Assembly (NCBI RefSeq): GCF_003609775.1
Contig: NZ_AP018049.1
Span: forward strand, 186,001-250,000
Source: Prevotella melaninogenica
GTDB taxonomy: Bacteria; Bacteroidota; Bacteroidia; Bacteroidales; Bacteroidaceae
Length of the DNA stretch: 64,000 nt
Direction: 5' to 3'
The position numbers were made by a program, and so were the translations under genes. Every line of letters begins with the position of its first letter. The stretch's first letter is position 1. The notes beneath the pieces were generated by a model. The model was not told where the DNA came from and did no database searches. It was given only the letters and a program-made list of their open reading frames with translations. This document shows, one piece after another, positions 9,309 to 18,054 of the stretch.

Positions 9309-9449
9309 TATATTGATGTTGGAGGAGATAGTGTATTTACTTTTATTGCTGTGTCATAGCAATAAGGGTATATAAAGTCTGTGAGTGCATTTTTTTTAAT
9401 GGTGATTTGCTTTCATTTTAGGCGTAAATTATTGGGAGAGTAATGCCCC

Positions 9450-9506
9450 GCACCATTGGTGCGGAGGCTTAACACCATTGGTGCGGAGGGTTAACACGAA
9501 TGGTGC
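9450..9506. repeat. family B cluster: three 13-bp palindromes at 22-bp period
   Basis: GCACCATTGGTGC starts at 9450, ACACCATTGGTGC at 9472 and ACACGAATGGTGC at 9494. They are separated by 9-bp spacers GGAGGCTTA and GGAGGGTTA. The spacing is exactly 22 bp. It sits between convergent transcription units. Confidence 0.8.
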
Positions 9507-9562
9507 GGAGCATTAATCTGTCGAATATCTATACCTTTCAGAAGAGAAAGAAGGGCAAAGAA

Positions 9563-9591
9563 AAAGGGATACACAGCCCGTGTATCCCTTT
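9563..9591 (-). terminator. intrinsic terminator for the esterase gene
   Basis: AAAGGGATACAC pairs perfectly with GTGTATCCCTTT around a 5-base loop. The A-rich plus-strand flank (9556-9565) supplies the U-tract on the minus strand. Confidence 0.8.
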
Positions 9592-9670
9592 GTAATATAG
9601 TCGATAATTAATTCAGATGCCGATAAGTTAAATTCGGCTTAACCCGTTGAAGGATAAGGTTAGAAAAGGT

Positions 9671-10495
9671 TTAGAAACTCTTTAACCATGCCTTCAAGTC
9701 CATCATCAACTCCTCATGGTAACGGAAACCAATCTTGCTACCCCAACCGTGGCCACCACCTGGATAAACGTGGAGAGAACCACGAACGTCATTGCGGTAC
9801 AACTCGGTGTAGAAGTTTACACCATTTGCTGGTGGAACAGAATCATCATCATCGCTGAGGGCAATGAAAGCACGTGGAGTTACACGGCTCACGTTCATGT
9901 CAGCACTATATTTCTTCTCGTCACGCTTGCTTGGACTCTTGCCAAGGAAGTTCTGACGACTTCTGTCATGTCCGTAACCTTCCATCATGGAGATAACAGG
10001 ATAGAAGAGAATCTGGAAGTTAGGCTTTGCCTCACCCTGACTTCTTGTTGCGATGGTTGCAGCAAGGTGACCACCAGCAGAGAAGCCCATGATACCTACA
10101 TCATTGCGGTTAATTTTCCAACTTGTTGCATTCATGCGTACAAGTTTCATAGCCTGCTCTGCGTCAGAAACTGGAACTTCTGGCTGACCATGTGGCATAC
10201 GATACTTTAAAACAATGGCTGCAATACCTTGATTTTGGAAGAACTCTCCCCAATCGTAGCCTTCTTTCTCCATAGAGAGGGTTTCGTATGCACCACCAGG
10301 GCAGATAACTACGGCACGGCCAGTAGCTTGTTTCTCCATAGGAAGGAATACACGAACCTTTGCAGAGTCGTTTGCATCACCATTATCGTAAGGTGGTCGT
10401 CCGTTATAAAGCTTAACGTCGAAGACACTCTGAGCAGACATTGTCATAGTGGCAGTAGCCAACCCGATTACGAGGAAAAGTTTTCTTAAATTCAT
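9671..10495 (-). CDS. secreted alpha/beta-hydrolase (esterase/lipase family)
   Basis: The 274-residue product has a signal peptide (MNLRKLFLVIGLATATMTMSAQ). Its alpha/beta-hydrolase core has the oxyanion-type CPGGAY at 65-70, the nucleophile elbow GFSAGGH with Ser139, a late acidic cluster (DDDDS, near 216) and a catalytic His in GGGHGWG near 249. This arrangement matches BD-FAE/acetyl-xylan-esterase-like enzymes that remove acetyl or feruloyl groups from glycans. The actual substrate is unknown. It is monocistronic, with a -7 box TAACTTTG at 10642-10635 on the minus strand and its own terminator. Confidence 0.85.
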   Translation of the reverse strand: MNLRKLFLVIGLATATMTMSAQSVFDVKLYNGRPPYDNGDANDSAKVRVFLPMEKQATGRAVVICPGGAYETLSMEKEGYDWGEFFQNQGIAAIVLKYRMPHGQPEVPVSDAEQAMKLVRMNATSWKINRNDVGIMGFSAGGHLAATIATRSQGEAKPNFQILFYPVISMMEGYGHDRSRQNFLGKSPSKRDEKKYSADMNVSRVTPRAFIALSDDDDSVPPANGVNFYTELYRNDVRGSLHVYPGGGHGWGSKIGFRYHEELMMDLKAWLKSF

Positions 10496-10634
10496 TCTAT
10501 TCTCTGTTTAGTTGTTTTGTACGTTTATTTTCTCTCCCTTTCTACTATGTAATGTTAGTTAGTTGATTTACAGAAAACAGCACGTTACTGTCATCAGAAG
10601 AGGAATAAAGCGTAAGATTTTGAACGTATAGTTG

Positions 10635-10642
10635 CAAAGTTA
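10635..10642 (-). promoter_or_regulatory. -7 element of the esterase gene
   Basis: TAACTTTG on the minus strand lies about 140 bases before the start codon. It is divergent from the NUDIX promoter at 10686. Confidence 0.5.
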
Positions 10643-10685
10643 ACAAAAAGATACGATTTCAATAGTAGATGTTTAGAGTTTTTAG

Positions 10686-10693
10686 TATATTTG
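10686..10693 (+). promoter_or_regulatory. -7 element of the NUDIX gene
   Basis: TATATTTG fits TAnnTTTG. It leaves a leader of about 125 bases before the start at 10823. No gene is seen in 10496-10822. Confidence 0.5.
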
Positions 10694-10822
10694 CAAGCAG
10701 AAATAATAAAAGGGAAGAAGTATAAACGAATTTTAATAATTTCGTATTACTGTTAACAACTTCCTTTTAGTAAGCTGCTAAAATAGCAACATCAATATAC
10801 AAGAACAATATACAATCTCAAG

Positions 10823-11359
10823 ATGCACGTATTAGATAAATTTCGGTATTGCCCAGTATGTGGAAGTAAACACTTCGTTGAACAGAATGAAAAGAGCAAA
10901 CGCTGTGAGAGTTGTGGCTTTGAGTATTTCTTAAATCCAAGCTCTGCTGTTGCTGCATTCATTCTGAATGAGCAGGGAGAACTGCTTGTTACACGTAGAA
11001 AGTTTGAGCCAGGACGTGGAACGTTGGACCTTCCTGGTGGCTTCTGTGATATTGGAGAGACTATCGGTGAAGCATTAATACGCGAGGTGAAAGAAGAAAC
11101 TAACCTCATTATCAAAGAGAAACGCTACTTCTGTTCACTTCCGAATAAGTATCGTTATAGTGATTTTGATGTTCCAACACTTGATGCATTCTTTGTCTGT
11201 AAGGTAGAGGATGAGGCAGCACTCAAGGCTGCTGACGATGTAGAAGAGGCTATATGGTTGCCTTTGTCAGAGGTTCACACAGAGCAGTTCGGGCTTCGTT
11301 CTATCCGTCAGGCACTATATGATTTTCTACAAATAGAGTCGAAAAACTTAAAAAAGTAG
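10823..11359 (+). CDS. NUDIX hydrolase with N-terminal zinc ribbon
   Basis: This 178-residue cytoplasmic pyrophosphohydrolase probably acts on a nucleotide or nucleotide-sugar. A zinc ribbon is formed by Cys10, Cys13, Cys28 and Cys31. The NUDIX box runs from Gly73 (GFCDIGETIGEALIREVKEE), with Glu79, Arg87, Glu88, Glu91 and Glu92 matching GX5EX7REUXEE. The zinc-ribbon layout recalls NADH pyrophosphatase-like and ADP-ribose-type members, but the NADH-specific downstream motif is not evident. It lies 79 bases before topA. Confidence 0.9.
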   Translation: MHVLDKFRYCPVCGSKHFVEQNEKSKRCESCGFEYFLNPSSAVAAFILNEQGELLVTRRKFEPGRGTLDLPGGFCDIGETIGEALIREVKEETNLIIKEKRYFCSLPNKYRYSDFDVPTLDAFFVCKVEDEAALKAADDVEEAIWLPLSEVHTEQFGLRSIRQALYDFLQIESKNLKK

Positions 11360-11400
11360 AAATTTTGCCTATTATATAAGGTGTAAGCAAAAAGTTTAAG

Positions 11401-11408
11401 TACTTTTG
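11401..11408 (+). promoter_or_regulatory. -7 element of topA
   Basis: TACTTTTG followed by CGCCC is a typical Bacteroidota -7 box. Transcription from it would begin near 11414, which excludes the TTG at 11414 as the topA start and favours the ATG at 11438. Confidence 0.6.
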
Positions 11409-11437
11409 CGCCCTTGAAAAAATGTACAAGATTGATT

Positions 11438-13774
11438 ATGCAAGAAAACTTGGTAATAGTAGAGAGTCCAGCAAAGGCTAAGACCATTGAGAAGTTTCTC
11501 GGTAAGGACTATAAGGTGATGTCATCTTATGGACATATCCGTGACTTGAAGAAAAAGGAACTTAGCATTGATCTCGACACGTTAAATCCTGACTACGAAA
11601 TCCCTGATGAGAAGAAGAAAGTAGTCAGCGAACTGAAGAAGAGTGCAAAAGCTGCTGAGAAAGTTTGGTTAGCTTCCGATGAGGACCGTGAGGGAGAGGC
11701 TATCAGCTGGCACCTTTGTGAGGTGCTGGGATTGGACGAAGAGAAAACAAATCGTATTGTTTTCCACGAGATTACCAAGCCTGCTATATTGAAAGCTATC
11801 GAGTCACCACGTCGTTTGGACATGAATCTTGTAAACGCACAGCAGGCTCGTCGTGTACTCGACCGCTTGGTTGGTTTCCGTCTTTCACCAGTGTTGTGGC
11901 GTAAGGTGAAGCCTGCTTTGAGTGCAGGACGTGTGCAGAGCGTAGCTGTTAGACTGATTGTTGAGCGTGAGCGTGAGATACAGAACTTTAATTCAGAGCC
12001 TTACTACCGTTTGAATGCAGTCTTCGCTGTAACCAATGAAGACGGCTCAAAGAATGAGGTGAAGGCTGAATTGAGTAAGCGCTTCAAGACACACGAGGAA
12101 GCAATAGCGTTTCTTGAACTGTGTAAGACCTCAAAATTCAAGGTTTCATCGATTGCAAAGAAGCCTTTAAAACGTACTCCAGCTCCTCCATTTACTACCT
12201 CAACACTTCAGCAGGAAGCTGCAAGAAAGCTCGGATTTACCGTAAGTCAGACGATGATGGTTGCCCAGCGATTGTATGAGGCGGGTCGTATTACCTACAT
12301 GCGTACCGATAGTGTGAATCTTTCAGCTTTGGCTATCAATACCTGTAAGGCAGAGATTGAACGACTCTATGGTGCAGATTACGGCAAAGTAAGAAAGTAT
12401 CAGACACATAGCAAGGGTGCTCAGGAAGCGCACGAGGCTATTCGCCCTACGTATATCGACAATATTTCTATCGATGGTACAAGCCAAGAAAAGCGTTTGT
12501 ATGACCTTATCTGGAAGCGTACTATTGCTTCACAGATGGCTGATGCACAGATGGAGAAGACTACAGTAAACATTTCTCTTGAGTCAGAGGATGGCAAGAG
12601 TACCACTGATTTGCAGTTTATTGCGAATGGAGAAGTAGTTGCTTTCGAGGGCTTCTTGAAGGTATATCACGAGTCAACTGACGATGAGGAAAATGGCGAG
12701 GAATTCTCACATGCACTACCTGTAATGCACGAAGGCGAAGAGTTAGAGCGTCGTGAAATCGTGTCAACAGAGCGTTATTCACAAGGTCCTAACCGCTATA
12801 CGGAAGCAAGTCTTGTGCGTAAACTTGAAGAACTCGGTATTGGTCGTCCATCAACTTACGCCCCAACGATTTCAACAATTCAGCAACGTGAATATGTGCA
12901 GAAGGGAGATCGCAAGGGTGAAGAGCGAAAGTATGCTGTTGACTCATTGCTTGGATTGAAGATAACTTCTAAGACAAAGAAGGAGATGGCGGGTGCTGAT
13001 AAGGGTAAGCTTATCCCAACCGACATCGGTATCGTTGTAAACGACTTCCTTATGGAAAACTTCCCTGATATCATGGACTACAACTTTACTGCTAAGGTTG
13101 AGCAGGAGTTCGATAAGATTGCAGAGGGAAAAGCAGAGTGGAATAAGGAAATGAAGACCTTTTACCAGAGCTTTGAACCAGAGGTGGAGAAGGTTATGAA
13201 TGCCCGTTCTGAGCATAAGGCAGGTGAGCGCGAACTTGGTATTGACCCTGTTTCAGGTAAGCCTGTGTTTGTAAAGATTGGTCGTTTTGGGCCAGTGGTA
13301 CAGATTGGTAGTGCTGACGATGAGGACAAACCACGCTTCTCACAGCTCCCTTCAGATAAGAGTATGGAAACCATTACCCTTGATGAGGCATTGGAGTTAT
13401 TTAAGTTGCCACGCAATCTTGGACAGTTTGAGGGTACAGATGTAGTAATTGGTGCAGGTCGATTTGGTCCTTACGTGCTTCATGATAAGAAGTACACATC
13501 GCTGCCAAAGGAGGAAGACCCACTCACAATCAGTCTTGATGCAGCTATCAACCTTATCCAGAAGAAGCGTCTGCAGGATGCACAGCGTCATTTAAAGACC
13601 TTCGAAGAAGATGCTAAGATGGAGGTGATGAATGGTCGTTACGGTCCTTATATTGCTTATGATGGCAAGAATTACCGTATGCCAAAGGCACTTCATGAGA
13701 AGGCTGCAGAACTTACTTACGAACAGTGTATGGACATCGTAAAGAATGCTCCGGAGCCAAAACGTAAGAAGTAA
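11438..13774 (+). CDS. topA: DNA topoisomerase I (type IA)
   Basis: This enzyme relaxes negative supercoils by single-strand passage. The TOPRIM domain begins with VESPAKAKTIEKFLG (Glu9) and contains DEDREGEAISWHL. The catalytic Tyr287 is in GRITYMRTDS. The type IA core is followed by C-terminal repeats built on GRFGP or GRYGP(YV/YI) motifs (three copies) and a basic KRKK end, instead of the four-Cys zinc fingers of E. coli TopA. This is the usual Bacteroidota form. I chose the ATG at 11438 (MQENLVIVESPAKA), giving 778 residues, because a longer TTG start would coincide with the transcription start. Aro gene follows. Confidence 0.96.
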   Translation: MQENLVIVESPAKAKTIEKFLGKDYKVMSSYGHIRDLKKKELSIDLDTLNPDYEIPDEKKKVVSELKKSAKAAEKVWLASDEDREGEAISWHLCEVLGLDEEKTNRIVFHEITKPAILKAIESPRRLDMNLVNAQQARRVLDRLVGFRLSPVLWRKVKPALSAGRVQSVAVRLIVEREREIQNFNSEPYYRLNAVFAVTNEDGSKNEVKAELSKRFKTHEEAIAFLELCKTSKFKVSSIAKKPLKRTPAPPFTTSTLQQEAARKLGFTVSQTMMVAQRLYEAGRITYMRTDSVNLSALAINTCKAEIERLYGADYGKVRKYQTHSKGAQEAHEAIRPTYIDNISIDGTSQEKRLYDLIWKRTIASQMADAQMEKTTVNISLESEDGKSTTDLQFIANGEVVAFEGFLKVYHESTDDEENGEEFSHALPVMHEGEELERREIVSTERYSQGPNRYTEASLVRKLEELGIGRPSTYAPTISTIQQREYVQKGDRKGEERKYAVDSLLGLKITSKTKKEMAGADKGKLIPTDIGIVVNDFLMENFPDIMDYNFTAKVEQEFDKIAEGKAEWNKEMKTFYQSFEPEVEKVMNARSEHKAGERELGIDPVSGKPVFVKIGRFGPVVQIGSADDEDKPRFSQLPSDKSMETITLDEALELFKLPRNLGQFEGTDVVIGAGRFGPYVLHDKKYTSLPKEEDPLTISLDAAINLIQKKRLQDAQRHLKTFEEDAKMEVMNGRYGPYIAYDGKNYRMPKALHEKAAELTYEQCMDIVKNAPEPKRKK

Positions 13775-13809
13775 TTGAATATAGACTCACCTATAAGGGA
13801 AAGGAAGAC

Positions 13810-13850
13810 ATCCACCACGTAGTCTGATAATGTCAGGCTATAGGGTGGAT
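13810..13850 (+). other. intercistronic hairpin between topA and aroK
   Basis: ATCCACC pairs with GGTGGAT, and inside it TAGTCTGA pairs with TCAGGCTA around TAATG. No T-run follows, so it is more likely an RNA stability or processing element than a terminator. It covers the alternative aroK ATG at 13830, which argues for the start at 13869. Confidence 0.5.
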
Positions 13851-13868
13851 GATAAATATAACGTGAGT

Positions 13869-14444
13869 ATGACAGAACATACAGAAGAATACAAACCGCT
13901 TCGCATTATTCTCATAGGTTATATGGGTGCGGGTAAGACTACCGTAGGCAGAGCCTTGTCAAAAGAGTTGAACATTCCGTTCTACGACTTAGACTGGTAC
14001 ATAGAGAGCCGAATGCGCAAGACGGTGAAGCAGATCTTCGATGAAAGGGGAGAGGAAGGCTTCCGTATGATAGAACAGTCAATGCTTCACGAGGTGGCTG
14101 AATTTGAGAATGTTATTATCTCTTGTGGGGGAGGAACTCCATGTTTCTTTGATAATATGGAGTATATGAATGGGCAAGCAGAGACGGTCTATTTGAAAGC
14201 AGAGACAGATGTCCTTTACAAGCATCTACTGATGGGTAAGTCTGTACGCCCCCTCTTGCTTAACAAAACACCTGATGAAGTAAGCCTGTTTATTCGTGAA
14301 CAACTGAAGCATCGCGAGCCTTTTTATACAAAGGCAAAGCACGTTCTTGACGTGAGTCTTATGGATAGTTACGACAAGATACAGATTTCGGTCAATCAGC
14401 TTTGTCAACTATTAAAGTTGAATAAGGCTAACAGACAGAAATAA
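13869..14444 (+). CDS. aroK: shikimate kinase
   Basis: It phosphorylates shikimate at the 3-OH in aromatic amino-acid synthesis (cytoplasm). The P-loop GYMGAGKTT gives Gly17-Thr25. FYDLDWYIE carries the shikimate-binding Asp of DxD type. The GGGTP motif (ISCGGGTPC) and the lid Arg region (GKSVRPLLL) are all present. The product is 191 residues from the ATG at 13869. A longer frame from 13830 lies inside a hairpin and adds an unlike N-terminus. It is probably co-transcribed with topA 95 bases upstream. Confidence 0.93.
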   Translation: MTEHTEEYKPLRIILIGYMGAGKTTVGRALSKELNIPFYDLDWYIESRMRKTVKQIFDERGEEGFRMIEQSMLHEVAEFENVIISCGGGTPCFFDNMEYMNGQAETVYLKAETDVLYKHLLMGKSVRPLLLNKTPDEVSLFIREQLKHREPFYTKAKHVLDVSLMDSYDKIQISVNQLCQLLKLNKANRQK

Positions 14445-14532
14445 AATGGCTATTATTTAATAGTTAGGAATTAAACGCTTAAAGCAAATAATTGATTAAT
14501 TCAAGATTATATATAGGGACAGAAGAATAGAA

Positions 14533-16425
14533 ATGAAAAAGTGGACGATTGAAGATTCTCAAGAGTTGTACAACATCTCAGGATGGGGTACATCTTACTT
14601 TGGTATTAACGACTCGGGTGATGTGTATGTAACGCCTTGTAAGGATAATACACAAGTTGACTTGCGTGACGTTATGGATGAACTCGCCCTGCGCGATGTG
14701 ACACCTCCAGTGTTGCTCCGTTTCCCAGATATTCTCGATAATCGTATCGAGAAAACATCCTCTTGCTTTGAGAAAGCAAGGAAGGAATATGACTTCAAAG
14801 CTGAGAACTTTATCATCTATCCTATTAAGGTAAACCAAATGCAGCCAGTCGTAGAGGAGATTATCTCTCATGGACGTAAGTTCAACTTGGGTCTGGAAGC
14901 TGGTTCAAAGCCTGAGTTGCATGCTGTGATTGCCGTACAGTGTCAGAGCGATTCGCTCATTATCTGTAACGGATATAAGGATCAGAGCTATATCGAATTG
15001 GCTCTGTTAGCACAGAAGATGGGTAAGCGTATTTTCATTGTAGTGGAGAAACTCAATGAAATTGACCTTATTGCACGTGCTGCAAAGAAGTTGAATGTAA
15101 AGCCAAACCTCGGTATTCGCATCAAACTTGCATCCAGTGGTTCTGGTAAGTGGGCTGATAGTGGTGGCGACGCTTCTAAGTTCGGTCTTACTTCTTCTGA
15201 ACTCTTGCAGGCTTTAGAAACGCTTGATAATAAGGGATTGCACGATTGTTTGCATCTTATCCACTTCCATATTGGTTCGCAGATTACGAAGATTCGTCGT
15301 ATTCAGACCGCTCTCAATGAGGCTGCACAGTATTATGTGAACCTCAGAAAGATGGGTTATAATGTCGATTTCGTTGACTGTGGTGGTGGTTTAGGTGTCG
15401 ACTACGATGGTACACGCTCTGCAAGCAGCGAGAGTTCTGTCAACTATAGCATTCAAGAATACGTCAACGACTGTGTTTACACCTTTGTTGATGCAGCCAA
15501 TAAGAATGATATTCCACATCCAAATATCATCACCGAGAGCGGTAGAAGTCTTTCTGCTCATCACTCTGTCCTCGTGATTGATGTACTTGAAACGGCTTCT
15601 CTGCCTGAGATGTCAGAGGATTTTGAGGCAAAGGATACCGACCATCAGTTGGTAAAAGACCTTTACGATATCTGGGATAATCTTGATTCTCGTAACATGC
15701 TAGAAGACTGGCACGATGCTGAACAGATTCGTGAGGAAGCCTTAGAGTTGTTCTCTCATGGCTTAGTAGACCTAAAGACACGTGCTGAGATTGAAGCAAT
15801 GTATTGGAGTGTATGCCATGAAATCAACAATTTGGCAAAGAATATGAAGCATGTGCCTGATGAGTTGCGCAATATGGATAAACTTCTTGCAGATAAATAT
15901 TTCTGTAACTTCTCTCTCTTCCAGTCTCTTCCAGACAGTTGGGCGATTGATCAACTCTTCCCAGTAATGCCGATTCAACGACTCAATGAGCGTCCATCAC
16001 GTAACGCTACATTGCAGGATATCACCTGTGATAGTGACGGTAAGATTTCAAACTTCGTTGCAATGGGTCGCAGTAGTCACGTTCTTCCTATCCACGCATT
16101 GAAGAAGAATGAGCCTTATTACCTTGGAGTCTTCCTCGTTGGAGCTTATCAAGAGATTTTAGGTGATATGCACAACCTCTTTGGTGATACCAATGCCGTA
16201 CATGTTTCAGTAAAGGATGGCAGCTATCATATTGATCAAATCTTTGATGGTGAGACGGTAGAAGAGGTGTTGGAGTATGTTCAGTACAATCCTAAGAAAC
16301 TTGTTCGCCAACTCGAAATATGGGTGACAAAGAGCGTAAAGCAGGGTAAGATTTCACTTGAGGAGGGTAAAGAGTTCCTCAGTAACTACCGCAGCGGCCT
16401 CTACGGTTACACTTATTTGGAGTAA
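14533..16425 (+). CDS. speA: biosynthetic arginine decarboxylase
   Basis: It converts arginine to agmatine, the first step to putrescine and spermidine. This is a PLP-dependent fold type III enzyme. The PLP Lys99 is in YPIKVNQMQP. A Gly-rich phosphate-binding segment (DCGGGLGVDYDG) and the SESGRSLSAHHSV segment follow. The C-terminal part includes the substrate-binding region around CDSDGKI. Length (630) is normal for the SpeA family. It starts 88 bases after aroK. No clear TAnnTTTG box was found in that gap, so read-through from topA-aroK is possible. Confidence 0.95.
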   Translation: MKKWTIEDSQELYNISGWGTSYFGINDSGDVYVTPCKDNTQVDLRDVMDELALRDVTPPVLLRFPDILDNRIEKTSSCFEKARKEYDFKAENFIIYPIKVNQMQPVVEEIISHGRKFNLGLEAGSKPELHAVIAVQCQSDSLIICNGYKDQSYIELALLAQKMGKRIFIVVEKLNEIDLIARAAKKLNVKPNLGIRIKLASSGSGKWADSGGDASKFGLTSSELLQALETLDNKGLHDCLHLIHFHIGSQITKIRRIQTALNEAAQYYVNLRKMGYNVDFVDCGGGLGVDYDGTRSASSESSVNYSIQEYVNDCVYTFVDAANKNDIPHPNIITESGRSLSAHHSVLVIDVLETASLPEMSEDFEAKDTDHQLVKDLYDIWDNLDSRNMLEDWHDAEQIREEALELFSHGLVDLKTRAEIEAMYWSVCHEINNLAKNMKHVPDELRNMDKLLADKYFCNFSLFQSLPDSWAIDQLFPVMPIQRLNERPSRNATLQDITCDSDGKISNFVAMGRSSHVLPIHALKKNEPYYLGVFLVGAYQEILGDMHNLFGDTNAVHVSVKDGSYHIDQIFDGETVEEVLEYVQYNPKKLVRQLEIWVTKSVKQGKISLEEGKEFLSNYRSGLYGYTYLE

Positions 16426-16490
16426 ACTGTAAGTCTTCGGGATAAGAAGTTTGTCCGTAAGGAGCAATAAACATAATCATTGACAAACTG

Positions 16491-16559
16491 TAGGGGCGCA
16501 TAGCTCGTGCGTCAACATTGAATATTTTGTTTCGGACGCACGAATTGTGCGTCCCTACG
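16491..16559. repeat. imperfect inverted repeat with GTAGGGGCGCA arms
   Basis: A 24-bp left arm (GTAGGGGCGCAT then AGCTCGTGCGTC) matches the reverse complement of the right arm (ending GTGCGTCCCTAC) at about 20 of 24 positions. Each arm also holds an internal GCACGA/TCGTGC palindrome. It resembles short miniature elements seen in Bacteroidota intergenic DNA. It encodes no protein. Confidence 0.6.
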
Positions 16560-16661
16560 TTTATTAATATAGTGAGTCAAAAGATGGTGTTTAAAAAGAT
16601 TGGTAAGGATGTCTGTCCTATGAGTTTATACTCGCTTTTAGTCGTAACAGCATAATCTTAT

Positions 16662-16753
16662 CGAATTATTTTCATGAAAATAATTCTTTCTTTTCATGAA
16701 AATAAATATTTCTTTTCATGAAAATAATTCTTTTTCTTCGTGAAGATAATTCG
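16662..16753. repeat. family A 92-bp array, four palindromes at 22-bp period
   Basis: TTTTCATGAAAA-type palindromes start at 16669, 16691, 16713 and 16735 (the last is TCTTCGTGAAGA). Spacers are 10 bp, and the ends are CGAATTA and TAATTCG. Confidence 0.85.
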
Positions 16754-16868
16754 TGATAAAGGTTCTTTAATAGGATAAAAAGCCAAGTAATAAAGCTGTT
16801 TAGAGCAGCATAATAAGAAGAATAAAGGTCTTAATGAAAGTTAAATAACAAGGTTTTTCGCCTCATGC

Positions 16869-16896
16869 TTGTAACTTTCCCCCATAAATAAACGTC
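16869..16896 (+). promoter_or_regulatory. candidate ECF-type promoter of the sigma gene
   Basis: TTGTAAC, a 17-base spacer and CGTC match the general GTAAC/CGTC pattern of ECF sigma-dependent promoters, 17 bases before the start codon. This would make the sigma gene autoregulated. The overlapping TAACTTTC could instead be a weak housekeeping -7 box. Confidence 0.4.
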
Positions 16897-16913
16897 ATTT
16901 AAACAGAGAGAAG

Positions 16914-17426
16914 ATGAAGAAAGTCAGTTTCCGTAACGATGTGTTGCCATTGAAGAATGAACTCTTCAGGCTTGCACTCCGAATCACGCTCAATCGAGCT
17001 GAGGCTGAGGACATCGTGCAGGATACGCTGATAAAGGTCTGGAACCGCCGATACGAGTGGGAAAATATCGATTCTATCGAAGCTTTTAGCCTCACCGTAT
17101 GTCGTAACCTATCGCTCGACCGCATCAAAAAGAAGGAAAATAACAACGACTCTTTAGAAGATGTGAAAGTAGCTGAGCCTCTTGCTTCATCTAATCCTCA
17201 AGACCGAATGATTGAAGAGGATAAAATCAGTCTCGTAAAACAGATTGTAGACGCTCTTCCGGAGAAACAACGTAGTTGCATGCAGCTAAGAGATTTTGAA
17301 GGAAAGTCATACAAAGAGATTGCTGAAATACTCGAAATCAGCGAAGAGCAAGTGAAAGTTAATATCTTTAGAGCTCGACAGACGGTCAAACAAAAATATT
17401 TGAAATTAGACAATTATGGATTATAA
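16914..17426 (+). CDS. ECF-type RNA polymerase sigma factor
   Basis: This 170-residue sigma-70 family protein has region 2 (EDIVQDTLIKVWNRRYEWENIDSIEAFSLTVCRNLSLDRIK, about 37-78) and region 4 (LPEKQRSCMQLRDFEGKSYKEIAEILEISEEQVKVNIFRARQTVKQ, about 115-160), joined by a short linker with no region 3. It directs polymerase to a small stress or envelope regulon. The downstream gene overlaps its last codons, the usual arrangement for a sigma and its membrane partner. A possible autoregulatory promoter lies just upstream. Confidence 0.92.
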   Translation: MKKVSFRNDVLPLKNELFRLALRITLNRAEAEDIVQDTLIKVWNRRYEWENIDSIEAFSLTVCRNLSLDRIKKKENNNDSLEDVKVAEPLASSNPQDRMIEEDKISLVKQIVDALPEKQRSCMQLRDFEGKSYKEIAEILEISEEQVKVNIFRARQTVKQKYLKLDNYGL

Positions 17427-17895
17427 GTACATCGAACAATTACTGGAACGCTACTGGCGTTGCGAGACTTCTCTCCAAGAAGAGGAAATCTTGCGTATGT
17501 TCTTCTCACAGGAGGACCTTCCAGCTGCGTTGCTGCCTTATCGTTCTCTGTTCGTTTATGAGCAGAATGAGAAGGAGATGGACGTCTTGGGCGATGACTT
17601 TGACCAGAGAGTCCTCGGACTGATACAGGAAGACGAGCCAGTAAAGGCACGTGTAATAACAATGCGCCACCGTCTTATGCCACTCTTTAAGGCAGCCGCT
17701 GTGGTAGCTATCTTCCTAACCTTAGGTAATGCAATGCAGGTTGCTTTCTCTGATGGTGATGTTCATCAGATAAGCCCAAGTACTGCAGCTGTAGATAAAC
17801 CTCAGGAGGGTCCATCTGTTGCTAAGGCCGATTCAGTAGTGAGCGATACCTTGCAACACAAGATACAGTCATCTGTATCAACCATTACAAAATAA
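17416..17895 (+). CDS. single-pass membrane protein, probable anti-sigma partner
   Basis: The start overlaps the sigma-gene end by 11 bases, indicating translational coupling. The 159-residue product has a cytoplasmic N-terminal part (YIEQLLERYWRCETSLQEEEILRMFF), a basic stretch, one transmembrane segment (LMPLFKAAAVVAIFLTLGNAMQ, about 91-112) and a short Ser/Thr-rich exported tail. It lacks the HxxxCxxC zinc-anti-sigma motif. Partner function is inferred from gene order and topology. Sequence alone does not identify the family. Confidence 0.75.
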   Translation: MDYKYIEQLLERYWRCETSLQEEEILRMFFSQEDLPAALLPYRSLFVYEQNEKEMDVLGDDFDQRVLGLIQEDEPVKARVITMRHRLMPLFKAAAVVAIFLTLGNAMQVAFSDGDVHQISPSTAAVDKPQEGPSVAKADSVVSDTLQHKIQSSVSTITK

Positions 17896-17997
17896 GACAA
17901 TTTCTATGCTTTCTCTATAAAATAATCATTTTAAGTAAAACAACTCGAGGCTGTGAAGTCTCAATTCTCTCAAATTTTTCATAACATACTAACGTAG

Positions 17998-18032
17998 AAG
18001 AGCCGATACTCTATGAGTGTCGGCTCTTCTTA
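17998..18032 (+). terminator. intrinsic terminator after the sigma operon
   Basis: AAGAGCCGATACTC pairs with GAGTGTCGGCTCTT (one mismatch region) around a 3-base loop, then CTT. Confidence 0.75.
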
Positions 18033-18054
18033 TGCTGAAACACGGGGTTATTAA

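Noticed and set aside
11414..11437. TTG start extending topA by 8 codons
   Set aside because: It coincides with the expected transcription start from TACTTTTG at 11401, leaving no leader. The ATG at 11438 gives the normal TopA start.
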